A stretch of 64,000 nucleotides of DNA from Arthrobacter sp. 31Y (lineage in GTDB: Bacteria; Actinomycetota; Actinomycetes; Actinomycetales; Micrococcaceae). The notes under the pieces were generated by a model that saw only the letters and a list, made by a program, of their open reading frames with translations, was not told the DNA's origin and searched no databases. Every line of letters starts with the position of its first letter. The first letter of the stretch is position 1. Positions 37,930 to 46,696 of this stretch are shown piece after piece. The stretch spans positions 4,402,001 through 4,466,000 of the forward strand of contig NZ_JAFW01000001.1 of assembly GCF_000526335.1 (NCBI RefSeq). Reading direction: 5' to 3'. Position numbers and translations under genes: made by a program.

Positions 37930-39063
37930 ATGGAACCCATTCGAGTCGGCATTATCGGCGTCGGAAACGTTCTCAACCAATACCTGGACAAGATCGGTGT
38001 CCACCCGGACGTGAACGTCGTGGCACTCGCCGACGTGAACCCGGACGCTGTGAAAGCCCGGGCAGCGGAGTATTCGGTTGCCAAGGCGCTCTCACCGGAC
38101 GAGCTTCTGGCCGATGACGAGGTTGAGCTGGTCCTGAACCTCACTCCACCCAAGCTCCACGCACCTGTGACACTCCAAGCGATCGCAGCCGGCAAGCACG
38201 TCCTCTCGGAAAAGCCGTTCGCTACTTCCCTCGAGGAAGCACAGCAGATCCTGGATGCCGCCCGCGAGGCAGGCGTCAAAGTGGGATCCGCCCCCACCAC
38301 CTTCCTTGGCTCCGGCATGCAGACGAGCCGCAAGCTCATCGATGACGGTTGGATCGGAGAGCCTGTACCCGCTTTCGCATCCTTCGCATGCCGCGGCTAC
38401 GAGCACTGGCACCCCAACGTTGACCCCTTCTACAGCCCCGGCGCCGGCCCCATGCTGGACATTGGGCCGTACTTGATCACCAACCTGGTGAACTTCTTCG
38501 GTCCCGTGAAACGCGTTTCTGCCACAACACCGCGTTCATCTGAGACCCGGCCGCGTCCGGGCAAAGACGGCGAAGTCATCCACATCAAGACCCCGACACA
38601 CGTCACCGGCACTCTCGACTTCGAGTCCGGTGCGACCGCCACCGTCATGGTGAGTTGGGACATTTGGAATCACAATCTGCCGCATTTGGAGGTCTACGGA
38701 ACAGGAGGCTCCTTGGCTGCACCGAACCCGGACCACTTCTCCGGCGCCCCCGTGCTGCGACGCGGTGAACCCGGTGACCTCGCTCTGGACATGACTCCTC
38801 CGGGTGGAGGCGACTGGCGCGAAACGCCCATCACACATCGGGACGACGCCTACCGGGGCATCGGCTTGGCTGAATTCGGCTATGCCATCCGCAAGGGCTT
38901 GGAACCTCGCACAGGAGGGGACTTCGCTTACCACGTACTCGAAGTCCTGCTCGCCTTCGAGGCCTCCTCGGAGCAGGGCCGCCACATCGAGATCGAAAGC
39001 ACCTGCCAGCGGCCACGTCCACTGCCTTCTGTGGGGCCGCAGGAGCCTTACCGCTTCGACTAA
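37930..39063 (+). CDS. Gfo/Idh/MocA family oxidoreductase 1
   Basis: NAD(P)-dependent dehydrogenase of sugars, polyols or cyclitols; 377 residues. The N-terminal Rossmann fold is RVGIIGVGNVLNQYLDKIG (GxGxx). The catalytic Lys sits in HVLSEKPFATS (about residue 97). The C-terminal substrate domain contains GPMLDIGPYLITNLVNFFGPV. The final residues are hydrophilic. It lies between the hyu operon and iolD. The substrate cannot be read from sequence. Confidence 0.88.
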   Translation: MEPIRVGIIGVGNVLNQYLDKIGVHPDVNVVALADVNPDAVKARAAEYSVAKALSPDELLADDEVELVLNLTPPKLHAPVTLQAIAAGKHVLSEKPFATSLEEAQQILDAAREAGVKVGSAPTTFLGSGMQTSRKLIDDGWIGEPVPAFASFACRGYEHWHPNVDPFYSPGAGPMLDIGPYLITNLVNFFGPVKRVSATTPRSSETRPRPGKDGEVIHIKTPTHVTGTLDFESGATATVMVSWDIWNHNLPHLEVYGTGGSLAAPNPDHFSGAPVLRRGEPGDLALDMTPPGGGDWRETPITHRDDAYRGIGLAEFGYAIRKGLEPRTGGDFAYHVLEVLLAFEASSEQGRHIEIESTCQRPRPLPSVGPQEPYRFD

Positions 39064-39080
39064 AAAGTCACCAAGAAAAC

Positions 39081-39120
39081 AGCAGCCGACGGCGGTACAC
39101 GCGTACCGCCGTCGGCTGCT
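39081..39120 (+). terminator. Intrinsic terminator after Gfo/Idh/MocA 1
   Basis: A perfect 18-bp stem (39081-39098 with 39103-39120) around an ACGC loop, followed by a pyrimidine-rich GCTTTCT repeat. Confidence 0.85.
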
Positions 39121-39141
39121 GCTTTCTGCTTTCTGCTTTCT
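39121..39141 (+). repeat. Three tandem GCTTTCT heptamers
   Basis: Three exact, head-to-tail copies directly after the hairpin. They form its pyrimidine-rich tail and may have expanded by slippage. Confidence 0.8.
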
Positions 39142-39169
39142 ACTGATTTACCGCGGAGGAAACCTGCCG

Positions 39170-39186
39170 CGTATCAAAGTGGGACA
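39170..39186 (+). promoter_or_regulatory. Island operator site G (CGTATCAAAGTGGGACA)
   Basis: The right half TGGGACA matches the island motif exactly; the left half CGTATCA matches partly. It lies 102 bases before the iolD start. No good -10 is seen at the usual 22-24 base distance, so this is one of the weaker sites. Confidence 0.4.
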
Positions 39187-39271
39187 CACCACGGCCCCCC
39201 GACGGTGAAAACCTGAAGTTCGGGCGAATCGGTTTGCAAATGCCGACGCACCTTCGAATTTAGGAGATCGC

Positions 39272-41221
39272 ATGACTAGCACAGCCGCCGCTGACATCGG
39301 CACCGTGGTCGACAACAAGGCCGTCCGCCGCCGCACTGTCGCACAAGCAATCGTTGAATACCTTCAGGTCCAATACAGCGAACTGGACGGTGAGCGTCGT
39401 CGCCTCGTTCCCGGCATGTACGGCATTTTTGGCCACGGAAATTCCGTTGGATTGGCGCAGGGAATCGACGAGTACGGTGTGGATTTCCCCCACTACCAGG
39501 GCAAGAATGAGCAGTCCATGGTCCATGCAGCCATTGGTTTCGCAAAGGCTTCCAACCGCGCAGCCACCCTTGCGTGCACGGCTTCCGCAGGGCCGGGGTC
39601 CACCAACATGGTTTCCGGGGCCGCGACGGCAACCACCAACCGCCTCCCCGTGCTTCTGTTCCCTGCCGACATCATCAACAACCGTTTTGGTGATCCGGTG
39701 CTGCAGCAGATCGAGCATCCGGTAGAGAGGGACGTCTCCGCCAACGACTGCTTCCGTCCGGTCAGCCGCTATTTCGACCGCATCACTCATCCAGCCCAAC
39801 TGCTGTCCACCCTTCCTGAGGCCATGCGTGTCCTTACCGATCCCGTGGAAACCGGCGCCGTCGTGGTCTGTCTGCCGCAAGATATTCAGGGCGCGGAATT
39901 CGACTTCCCGGAGTCCTTCTTCACACCGCGGGTGTGGCACATTCGTCGTCGTCCGGCTGTGGAGGACGAATACCGCGATGCTGCCGACATCATCGCGAAC
40001 GCCGAGCGTCCCCTGCTGATTTCAGGAGGTGGTGTCCGGTACTCGAAGGCCCAGGACGAACTGGCACGCTTCAGCGCCGACTTCGGAATCCCGGTCACGG
40101 AAACCTATTCAGGCAAGGGCAGCGGCCCCATCAGTGAGCTGAACCTGGGCGCGCTGGGTGTGACCGGAACGGTGGGAGCCAACGAAATCGCCGATGGCGC
40201 TGATGTTGTCATCACCGTTGGTTCACGCCTCCAGGACTTCATCACCGCTTCACACTCGTTGTTCCAGAACCCCAACGTGAAGTTCGTCAACCTCAACGTT
40301 GGCTCGTTCGACGCGCACAAGATGGGTTCATTCCCGGTCATCGGCGATGCGAAACTTTCGCTTGCGGCGCTGCGGGAACGACTGGCAGCCATTGCCTTCG
40401 GCACCTCCGCTGATTACCGCAGCGAGATCGCGGACGCTCGGAAGGCCACCCTTGAGGTGCGCAAGCACGATCTTCAGGCATTCCCCGGTGAAAACATGAG
40501 CCAAGCCCAGGTCATCGACGTTCTGAACCGCACCGCAACCAACCAGGACGCACTGATCCTGGGCTCCGGTGGTGTGGTTGAGGGCATACACAAGGCCTGG
40601 GATACGTCCAACGGCGCCGAAATCCACTTCGAGTACGCCAACTCGTGCATGGGCCATGAGATTCCGGCCGGCCTCGGCTACCGGATCGCACGTGGGGACG
40701 CGCCGGGAGAGGTCTACGTCTTGATCGGTGACGGCACCTACTTCATGCAGCCAACGGAGCTGGTCACAGCCGTACAGGAACGCAAAAAGATCATCACCAT
40801 TGTGATCGACAACCGCGGACACCAGTGCATCTGGCCGCTACAGGTCTCCAAGGGTGGCCCCGGGCGCGAGTTCGGGACACAGTATCGGGAACGCAGCACT
40901 GAGTCCGGTCGCCTTGACGGGGCAGTTCTGGACTTCGACATTGCCGCCAATGCCGCCAGCATGGGATGTGCAGCTTGGTCCACCTCCACCGTTGAGGAGT
41001 TCCAGAATGCGCTCAAGGAGGCCAAGGAAGGGGACGGCCCCGCAGTGATCGTCGCTCGGGTGGAGCCTTGGCGCTACCTGTCCGGCAGCGGAGCCTTCTG
41101 GGACGTGGGAGTGCCTATGACCTCGCAGCGTCCGGGCAGCCAGGAGGGTACTGCAAAGCACTTGGAGGGCCGCGCCCGCCAGCGCTTCTACGCAGCCACC
41201 ACTGCACCTGACCAGCGCTAA
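39272..41221 (+). CDS. iolD: IolD-type trihydroxycyclohexane-1,2-dione hydrolase (ThDP enzyme)
   Basis: By family, opens the ring of 3D-(3,5/4)-trihydroxycyclohexane-1,2-dione in inositol catabolism; 649 residues, normal for IolD. The N-terminal pyrimidine domain has GIFGHGNSVGLAQGI and the activating Glu in HYQGKNEQSM. The ASAGPGSTNMVSGAATAT block and the C-terminal ThDP-binding GDGTYFMQPTELV..VIDNRGHQ are intact. Other iol genes (iolB, C, E, J) are absent here, so it may act on a related cyclic diketone. An operator-like site lies upstream. Confidence 0.85.
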   Translation: MTSTAAADIGTVVDNKAVRRRTVAQAIVEYLQVQYSELDGERRRLVPGMYGIFGHGNSVGLAQGIDEYGVDFPHYQGKNEQSMVHAAIGFAKASNRAATLACTASAGPGSTNMVSGAATATTNRLPVLLFPADIINNRFGDPVLQQIEHPVERDVSANDCFRPVSRYFDRITHPAQLLSTLPEAMRVLTDPVETGAVVVCLPQDIQGAEFDFPESFFTPRVWHIRRRPAVEDEYRDAADIIANAERPLLISGGGVRYSKAQDELARFSADFGIPVTETYSGKGSGPISELNLGALGVTGTVGANEIADGADVVITVGSRLQDFITASHSLFQNPNVKFVNLNVGSFDAHKMGSFPVIGDAKLSLAALRERLAAIAFGTSADYRSEIADARKATLEVRKHDLQAFPGENMSQAQVIDVLNRTATNQDALILGSGGVVEGIHKAWDTSNGAEIHFEYANSCMGHEIPAGLGYRIARGDAPGEVYVLIGDGTYFMQPTELVTAVQERKKIITIVIDNRGHQCIWPLQVSKGGPGREFGTQYRERSTESGRLDGAVLDFDIAANAASMGCAAWSTSTVEEFQNALKEAKEGDGPAVIVARVEPWRYLSGSGAFWDVGVPMTSQRPGSQEGTAKHLEGRARQRFYAATTAPDQR

Positions 41222-41228
41222 GCGCAAC

Positions 41229-41258
41229 AGGCGGGGCCGTCATGCGACGGTCCCGCCT
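41229..41258 (+). terminator. Hairpin after iolD
   Basis: AGGCGGGGCCGTC pairs with GACGGTCCCGCCT (one G:T wobble) around ATGC. No T-run follows, so leakage into the next gene is possible. Confidence 0.6.
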
Positions 41259-41310
41259 GACCCATTTACCGGACCATACTCAGCCTAAATACTGACAAAG
41301 GAGTACCAAC

Positions 41311-42666
41311 ATGAGCGCATTTACCGTTATTGATCCAGCCACGGGAACCAAGCACGCACAATACCCAGCGGCCACAGATGCAGAGGTAGAAGCCGGCCTG
41401 ACCGCAGCCCAGGCTACCTACCAGGACTGGTCACGCACCACCACAGTGGCTGAGCGGGCTGCTTTGGCCAAGCGCCTGGCCGAACTCTTCGTGGAACGCA
41501 AGGACAAGCTGGCAGCCATCATCAACCGGGAGATGGGCAAGCCCCTCGCGCAGGCGGCCGGAGAAGCAGAGTTCTCCGGTTCCATCGCCGCAGCCTTCGC
41601 CGAGCACGCAGAGGAATGGCTGGCCGACGAGGACCTTGAGGTAGCCGATGGTCTGCGGACGTTCTTCCGGTACCAAGGCCTGGGCGTAGTTCTGGGCATC
41701 ATGCCGTGGAACTACCCGTACTATCAGGTGGCACGCTTCGCGATTCCCAACATCATCCTGGGCAACACCGTGATAGTCCGCCACGCGAGCCAATGCCCGG
41801 AATCTGCTCTGGCACTTGAAGAGCTGTTCCGCGACGCCGGCTTCCCGGACGGCGCCTACGTCAACCTCTTCGCCACACATCAGCAGATCTCAGACATCAT
41901 CGCGGACGACCGCATCCAAGGCGTTTCTCTCACTGGCTCCGAGCAGGTAGGCGCAATCGTGGCTGAGCAGGCAGGCCGTGCCTTGAAAAAGTGCGTGCTG
42001 GAGCTCGGCGGTGCCGACGTATTCATTGTTCTCGACACGGACGACCTGGATCAAGCAGTGCGAAAAGCTGTCATGGGACGGATGGGCAACACCGGTCAGT
42101 CGTGCAACGGCTCGAAGCGAATCGTCGTGCTGGATAAGCACTTCGATGAGTTCTCCGAAAAGTTCAAGGCAGCCATTGCCGGCCAATCGTACGATAACGG
42201 CGACTTTGGCCCGATGTCTTCAGATTCAGCCACTAAGTTCCTGAAGGGGCAGGTACAGGGAGCCATCGATCAAGGTGCCGAAATCCTGGTGGGCAATAAC
42301 GAACCGCAGGGCAACGTCTTCACCCCAACAGTGATTACCAATATCACTCCTGCCATGGACGTCTACAGTGAAGAGCTCTTCGGACCCGTTGCCCAGCTTT
42401 ACAAGGTCAGCAGCGATGAGGAAGCCATCAAACTCGCGAATTCGTCGCCGTATGGCCTCGGTTCCGTGGTGATTTGTGATGACCACGAGCGTGCCGAGCG
42501 GGTAGGGAACCAGCTCGACGTCGGAATGGTGTTCATTGGCGCCTACGACCTCAGCGGAGCCGATGTACCGTTCGGTGGTGTCAAGAAGTCCGGTTATGGA
42601 CGGGAACTGGGCAAGGTGGGCATGCTCGAGTTCGCCAACAAGAAGTTGTTCCGCTTCGCCAAGTAA
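41311..42666 (+). CDS. NAD(P)-dependent aldehyde dehydrogenase, succinate-semialdehyde type
   Basis: Oxidises an aldehyde to its acid; 451 residues, the length of short Sad/YneI-like SSADHs. Motifs: MPWNYPYYQVARFAIPN near residue 131, the catalytic Glu in LELGGADVF, the catalytic Cys in GNTGQSCNGSKR and EELFGPVAQLYKV. The RBS CAAAGGAG precedes the ATG. Beside an aminotransferase and HyuAB, a semialdehyde formed after deamination is a sensible substrate; this is inference. Confidence 0.85.
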   Translation: MSAFTVIDPATGTKHAQYPAATDAEVEAGLTAAQATYQDWSRTTTVAERAALAKRLAELFVERKDKLAAIINREMGKPLAQAAGEAEFSGSIAAAFAEHAEEWLADEDLEVADGLRTFFRYQGLGVVLGIMPWNYPYYQVARFAIPNIILGNTVIVRHASQCPESALALEELFRDAGFPDGAYVNLFATHQQISDIIADDRIQGVSLTGSEQVGAIVAEQAGRALKKCVLELGGADVFIVLDTDDLDQAVRKAVMGRMGNTGQSCNGSKRIVVLDKHFDEFSEKFKAAIAGQSYDNGDFGPMSSDSATKFLKGQVQGAIDQGAEILVGNNEPQGNVFTPTVITNITPAMDVYSEELFGPVAQLYKVSSDEEAIKLANSSPYGLGSVVICDDHERAERVGNQLDVGMVFIGAYDLSGADVPFGGVKKSGYGRELGKVGMLEFANKKLFRFAK

Positions 42667-42682
42667 TTAACAACCCAACAAG

Positions 42683-42717
42683 AGGAGGCCGGATCATTGA
42701 CGATCCGGCCTCCTTTT
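42683..42717. terminator. Bidirectional intrinsic terminator
   Basis: AGGAGGCCGGATC pairs with GATCCGGCCTCCT around ATTGAC and is followed by TTTT. It separates the aldehyde dehydrogenase from the converging Gfo/Idh/MocA gene. Confidence 0.9.
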
Positions 42718-42741
42718 ATTGCGGGTGGAGTGAGGTTGTGC

Positions 42742-43926
42742 CTAGGCCTGGTAGGTGGTTTTCCCGGAAACCTCCGGAATCTGGACCCAGTCGCCGGAGC
42801 CGGCGCTACGCAGCGAGGCATCAACGAGTTCGGAGGCTGACCAGCCATCCGCGGCGGACGGACCCAGTTGTTTCCCTTCGGCCACCGAACGCAAGAAGAG
42901 TGCCGCTTCAATGGTCTTGAGGTCATTGAAGCCGATGCCGGGGCCGGGTCCGGGCTGGAAGCGGCCGAACTCGCCGAAGGACGGGGGAGTCATGATGGTG
43001 CGATAGCCAGTGCGGTCGGTGGCGAGTTCCAATTGGTTCATTCGTTCGAAATTCCAGCGCAATGATCCCTCGGTGCCGTAGACCTCGATGATGTACTCGG
43101 CGTGTGGGCCGATGGCGACACGGGTGGATTCGAACATGCCGATTGCTCCACCCTCAAAACGGGCAAGCATGGCAGTGTAATCCTCGTTCTCCACCTCTCG
43201 GGTGACGTCGGAAGCCTGACCCATGTCGAAGGAATTCGAGGAGTTGCCAGCTGGGAGCGGCCGGTCCTTGATGAATGTCTCGGTGACGGCGTTCAGCGAC
43301 GTGATGCGACCCACCAGGAACTGGGCGAGGTCGAAACCGTGGCTCAGTACGTCGCCCAGGACGCCGGATCCTGCACGTGCCTGCTCATAGCGCCAGGTGA
43401 AGACTTGGTTTGGATCAGAGGCGTATCCGGTGAGGAGACGGATCTGCACATTGGTGATCTTGCCCAGAGTTCCGGACCTGATCAGCCTGCGCGCTTCTGC
43501 CACTGCCGGGGCGTGCCGGTAGTTGAACCCAACGGAGGTGATGAGGCCAGCGGCCTCGGCACCTTGGGCGATCTCACGGGACTCTTGGGCGCTGCGGCCC
43601 ATGGGCTTCTCAATCCAGAAGTGTTTACCTGCCTCGATGGTGGCAAGCGCTATTTCATGGTGAAGGAAGTTGGGTGAGCAGATAGATACGACATCCACGT
43701 CCGGGTTTTCCAGCACTTTGCGGTAATCCGTGGCCGTTTGCTTGTAGCCGAGCGCGTCTTCGGCGTGATGGCGGCCGGCATCGTCCGGGTCGGCAGCGAT
43801 CACCAGTTCTGGATGGCGGGGCAGTTCAGGAAAGAACTGCTTGGTCGCCAGATACGCGCGGGAATGCAGTCTCCCCATCCATCCGACCGAAATCAGGCCA
43901 ACCCCAAGGCGGTTTTGCTGTTCCAA
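42742..43926 (-). CDS. Gfo/Idh/MocA family oxidoreductase 2
   Basis: A 394-residue NAD(P)-dependent sugar/cyclitol dehydrogenase-like protein. The Rossmann start is GVGLISVGWMGRLHSRAYL. The catalytic Lys is in HFWIEKPMGRSAQES (about residue 97), and VLGDVLSHGFDLAQFLVG lies in the substrate domain. It is divergently transcribed from the SDR gene, with operator site B between the two. It is longer than, and only distantly similar to, the other two family members in the island. Confidence 0.87.
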   Translation of the reverse strand: MEQQNRLGVGLISVGWMGRLHSRAYLATKQFFPELPRHPELVIAADPDDAGRHHAEDALGYKQTATDYRKVLENPDVDVVSICSPNFLHHEIALATIEAGKHFWIEKPMGRSAQESREIAQGAEAAGLITSVGFNYRHAPAVAEARRLIRSGTLGKITNVQIRLLTGYASDPNQVFTWRYEQARAGSGVLGDVLSHGFDLAQFLVGRITSLNAVTETFIKDRPLPAGNSSNSFDMGQASDVTREVENEDYTAMLARFEGGAIGMFESTRVAIGPHAEYIIEVYGTEGSLRWNFERMNQLELATDRTGYRTIMTPPSFGEFGRFQPGPGPGIGFNDLKTIEAALFLRSVAEGKQLGPSAADGWSASELVDASLRSAGSGDWVQIPEVSGKTTYQA

Positions 43927-44023
43927 GAGCGCTCCTTAGTCTCTACCGCTGTCCCGCGGTGCTGTGCCGCAGACTGACGGCGGCATCTGTTGATCAGCCT
44001 AGGAACGTTGTCCGTGTGCTCTG

Positions 44024-44040
44024 TGTCTCAATGTGAGACA
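44024..44040. promoter_or_regulatory. Island operator site B (perfect dyad TGTCTCAATGTGAGACA)
   Basis: A perfect 7-bp inverted repeat with a 3-base centre, in the divergent gap between Gfo/Idh/MocA 2 and the SDR operon. A candidate -10, TAGTGG (44065-44070), begins 24 bases after it on the plus strand. It is the most symmetric copy of the island motif. Confidence 0.7.
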
Positions 44041-44114
44041 GCTGGGGGTAGCTGCGCGCTGTTTTAGTGGGACGTACTAGTCCGCCACTGCCAAGCAAGA
44101 GGAGCCCGTCGCCG

Positions 44115-44882
44115 ATGATGGACCGCGAGCAACAAACCCGAACGGAACCCCTTCGGGTTCTCATCACTGGTGCAACCTCAGGCGTTGGGGAAGCGACCGC
44201 AAGACTCTTCGGCAAGCGGGGTCACCGGCTCGCGTTGCTGGCCCGGCGTTCTGAGGAATTGCAGCGTGTGGCAGAAGATATCGACGCCGGCGCCCACACG
44301 GTGGTTGCCGATGTCGCCGCTGCCAGCGAGGTCAAGAACGCCGTGCGGGGCGCGATCCACTCACTAGGTGGCTTGGACGTAGTGGTCAACGCTGCGGGTG
44401 TAGCCGGACATGTTGCGTTGGAAGACCTTACCGAAGGCCGCTGGCACGAAGTGCTGGAGACAAACTTGTCCGGCACCTTCTACGTGGCGCGGGAGGCTGC
44501 ACTCCATATGAGACGGTCCGGGGGCGGCTCGATCGTCAACGTCGCATCCGATCTCGCCGCCATGGGCGTGCCAGGCCTTGTTCACTACTGCGCGGCGAAA
44601 GCAGGCGTTGTGGGACTCACCCGGGCCATGGCACTGGAACTGGCACCACTGGTACGAGTCAACGCCGTTTGCCCGGGACCGATTGACACGCCCATGGTGC
44701 GTGAAGGCCTGGCCGCGGCGCCGGACCCAACAGAGGCCCGGAGATTGAAAGAGAGCACTGTGCCGCTGAACCGTCTCGCGGATCCCGACGAAGTGGCAGC
44801 AGCCATATATTTCCTGGCGGTCGACGGAACCTTTGCGACCGGAACCAGCATGGCGTTCGACGGCGGCACCTCGGCCGCGTAG
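44115..44882 (+). CDS. SDR-family NAD(P)-dependent oxidoreductase
   Basis: Short-chain dehydrogenase, about 255 residues from ATG 44115, chosen because GAGGAG lies ten bases upstream; the frame continues 16 codons further 5' without RBS support. Cofactor motif LITGATSGVGEATARLF, NAAG motif VVNAAGVAGH, and the catalytic Tyr-x3-Lys in VHYCAAKAGVVG. The C-terminal FATGTSMAFDGG is typical of classical SDRs. It starts an operon with a sugar-acid dehydratase and a hydroxyacid dehydrogenase, so a 2-keto-3-deoxy acid or polyol substrate is plausible. Confidence 0.87.
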   Translation: MMDREQQTRTEPLRVLITGATSGVGEATARLFGKRGHRLALLARRSEELQRVAEDIDAGAHTVVADVAAASEVKNAVRGAIHSLGGLDVVVNAAGVAGHVALEDLTEGRWHEVLETNLSGTFYVAREAALHMRRSGGGSIVNVASDLAAMGVPGLVHYCAAKAGVVGLTRAMALELAPLVRVNAVCPGPIDTPMVREGLAAAPDPTEARRLKESTVPLNRLADPDEVAAAIYFLAVDGTFATGTSMAFDGGTSAA

Positions 44883-44935
44883 GCATCGTCACCAATTACC
44901 TGTCAAGACCGATCAAGCCCAAGGAGCTAAAAGAC

Positions 44936-46696
44936 ATGGAAGAGTCGAGCTATAAGGACCTCCGCAGTGCGCGCTGGTTTGCACCCCACGACCTCACAGG
45001 ATTCGTTCACCGAACAGCGATTCAAGCTGAGGGCTTCTCCCGCTTCGCACTCAAGGACAAACCGGTCATCGGCATCGCGAACTCGTGGTCGGAGCTTGTC
45101 AACTGCAATATTCACTTCAAGCTGCTGGCCGACGCTGTCAAGCGCGGTGTCCTCATGGCCGGTGGGCTGCCCCTGGAGTTCCCCACCATTTCCCTGGGCG
45201 AGAGTCTCATGAAGCCTTCAGCCATGCAGTTCCGAAACCTCATGGCCATGGACGTTGAAGAATCCATCCGCGCCTACCCGTTGGACGCCATCGTGCTCCT
45301 GGGCGGCTGCGACAAGACCGTTCCAGCCCAACTCATGGGTGCTGCGAGTGCGGACGTCCCGACCATCATGCTCACCGGTGGGCCCCAAGAGCCGGCGCAC
45401 TTCCGTGGTAAGCAGCTTGGTGTCGGCACGGACACGTGGAAGTATGCCGATGAGCTGCGTGCAGGAAAGATCACCGAGGCTGACTTCGACGAGCTTGAGT
45501 CGGCTGCCAAGCCCTCTGCTGGACACTGCAGCGAAATGGGAACCGCCTCTACCATGACGTCGCTGGTTGAGGCTCTCGGCATGTGTTTGCCGGGCACTGC
45601 ATCAATCCCGGCCGTGGACGCGCGTCGTGCCCAAGCTGCCGAAGCCACAGGACGCCGGGCAGTTGAAATGGCCATGTCACAGGGACCAAAGCCAAGCGAA
45701 ATATTGACGAAAGAGGCGTTCGATAACGCCATCACCCTCCTGATGGCCGTGGGTGGTTCCACTAACGCAGTAGTGCATCTTCTGGCGCTCGCGAGGCGCG
45801 TCGGTTACGAGTTGCCGCTGGATCGCTTCCATGAGATTTCGCAACGTACGCCTCGCATTGTCAACGTCCGCCCCTCGGGCGAGTACTTGGTGCAGCAGCT
45901 GTTCCAGGTGGGCGGCATTTCCACGGTACTCAAGGAATTGGCGCCGCTCCTGAACAAGGACGCCATTACCGTCACAGGTGAGTCCCTCGAAAATGGTTAC
46001 AACTCGGCCCCCGAACCCGATGGCGTAGTGGTCAGCACGCTCGAAGCCCCATTTGATGCCTCCGGAGGCATCGCCGTCGTCCGCGGCTCCTTGGCACCCA
46101 ACGGTGCGGTCATCAAGCGAAGCGCGGCATCCAAGGATCTGTTGCAGCACAAGGGATCGGCGGTGGTGTTCGAGGACATTTATGATCTTGGGCGCAGGAT
46201 TGACGATCCCGAGCTGGACATCACCGAAGACTCTGTTCTGGTCTTGCGAAACAGCGGGCCCGTGGGAGCTCCCGGGATGCCTGAATGGGGCATGCTGCCC
46301 ATTCCCGAAAGGCTGTTGCGGCGCGGCATCCGTGACATTGTCCGTATTTCCGATGCCAGGATGAGCGGCACCGCCTTTGGAACCACAGTGTTGCACGTAT
46401 CGCCTGAGGCGGCGGTGGGTGGACCGCTGGCGATAGTCCGGGACGGGGATCCCATTGTGCTGGACGTAGAGAACCAGCGCCTGGACCTGGATATCCCCGC
46501 GGAGGAGATCAAGAGCCGACTTGCCGAACTCAAGCTCCCCGAACCGAAATACCGGCGTGGCTACGGACGGCTCTTCATCGATCACGTCAACCAGGCCGAC
46601 GAAGGCTGTGACTTCGACTTCCTTAAGGGCCTTCCTGATGAGGAACCGCAGCGTTTGCCCTATGGCCTCATGAGCGGTTGGCAGGGCGGCTGGTGA
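44936..46696 (+). CDS. IlvD/Edd family dehydratase, sugar-acid type
   Basis: Fe-S dehydratase, 586 residues, with cluster cysteines at Cys57 (ELVNCNIH), Cys125 (LLGGCDKTVPAQ) and Cys198 (SAGHCSEMGTAST). The GHC-MGTAST and NCN forms resemble L-arabinonate/D-xylonate dehydratases more than branched-chain IlvD. The C-terminal domain has DARMSGTAFGTTVLHVSPEAA. It would dehydrate an aldonic acid to a 2-keto-3-deoxy acid. It lies 53 bases after the SDR gene; the next gene overlaps its stop. Confidence 0.85.
   Translation: MEESSYKDLRSARWFAPHDLTGFVHRTAIQAEGFSRFALKDKPVIGIANSWSELVNCNIHFKLLADAVKRGVLMAGGLPLEFPTISLGESLMKPSAMQFRNLMAMDVEESIRAYPLDAIVLLGGCDKTVPAQLMGAASADVPTIMLTGGPQEPAHFRGKQLGVGTDTWKYADELRAGKITEADFDELESAAKPSAGHCSEMGTASTMTSLVEALGMCLPGTASIPAVDARRAQAAEATGRRAVEMAMSQGPKPSEILTKEAFDNAITLLMAVGGSTNAVVHLLALARRVGYELPLDRFHEISQRTPRIVNVRPSGEYLVQQLFQVGGISTVLKELAPLLNKDAITVTGESLENGYNSAPEPDGVVVSTLEAPFDASGGIAVVRGSLAPNGAVIKRSAASKDLLQHKGSAVVFEDIYDLGRRIDDPELDITEDSVLVLRNSGPVGAPGMPEWGMLPIPERLLRRGIRDIVRISDARMSGTAFGTTVLHVSPEAAVGGPLAIVRDGDPIVLDVENQRLDLDIPAEEIKSRLAELKLPEPKYRRGYGRLFIDHVNQADEGCDFDFLKGLPDEEPQRLPYGLMSGWQGGW

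Noticed and set aside
45677..46585. A 302-codon minus-strand frame
   Set aside because: Antisense to the IlvD/Edd dehydratase; a shadow frame.
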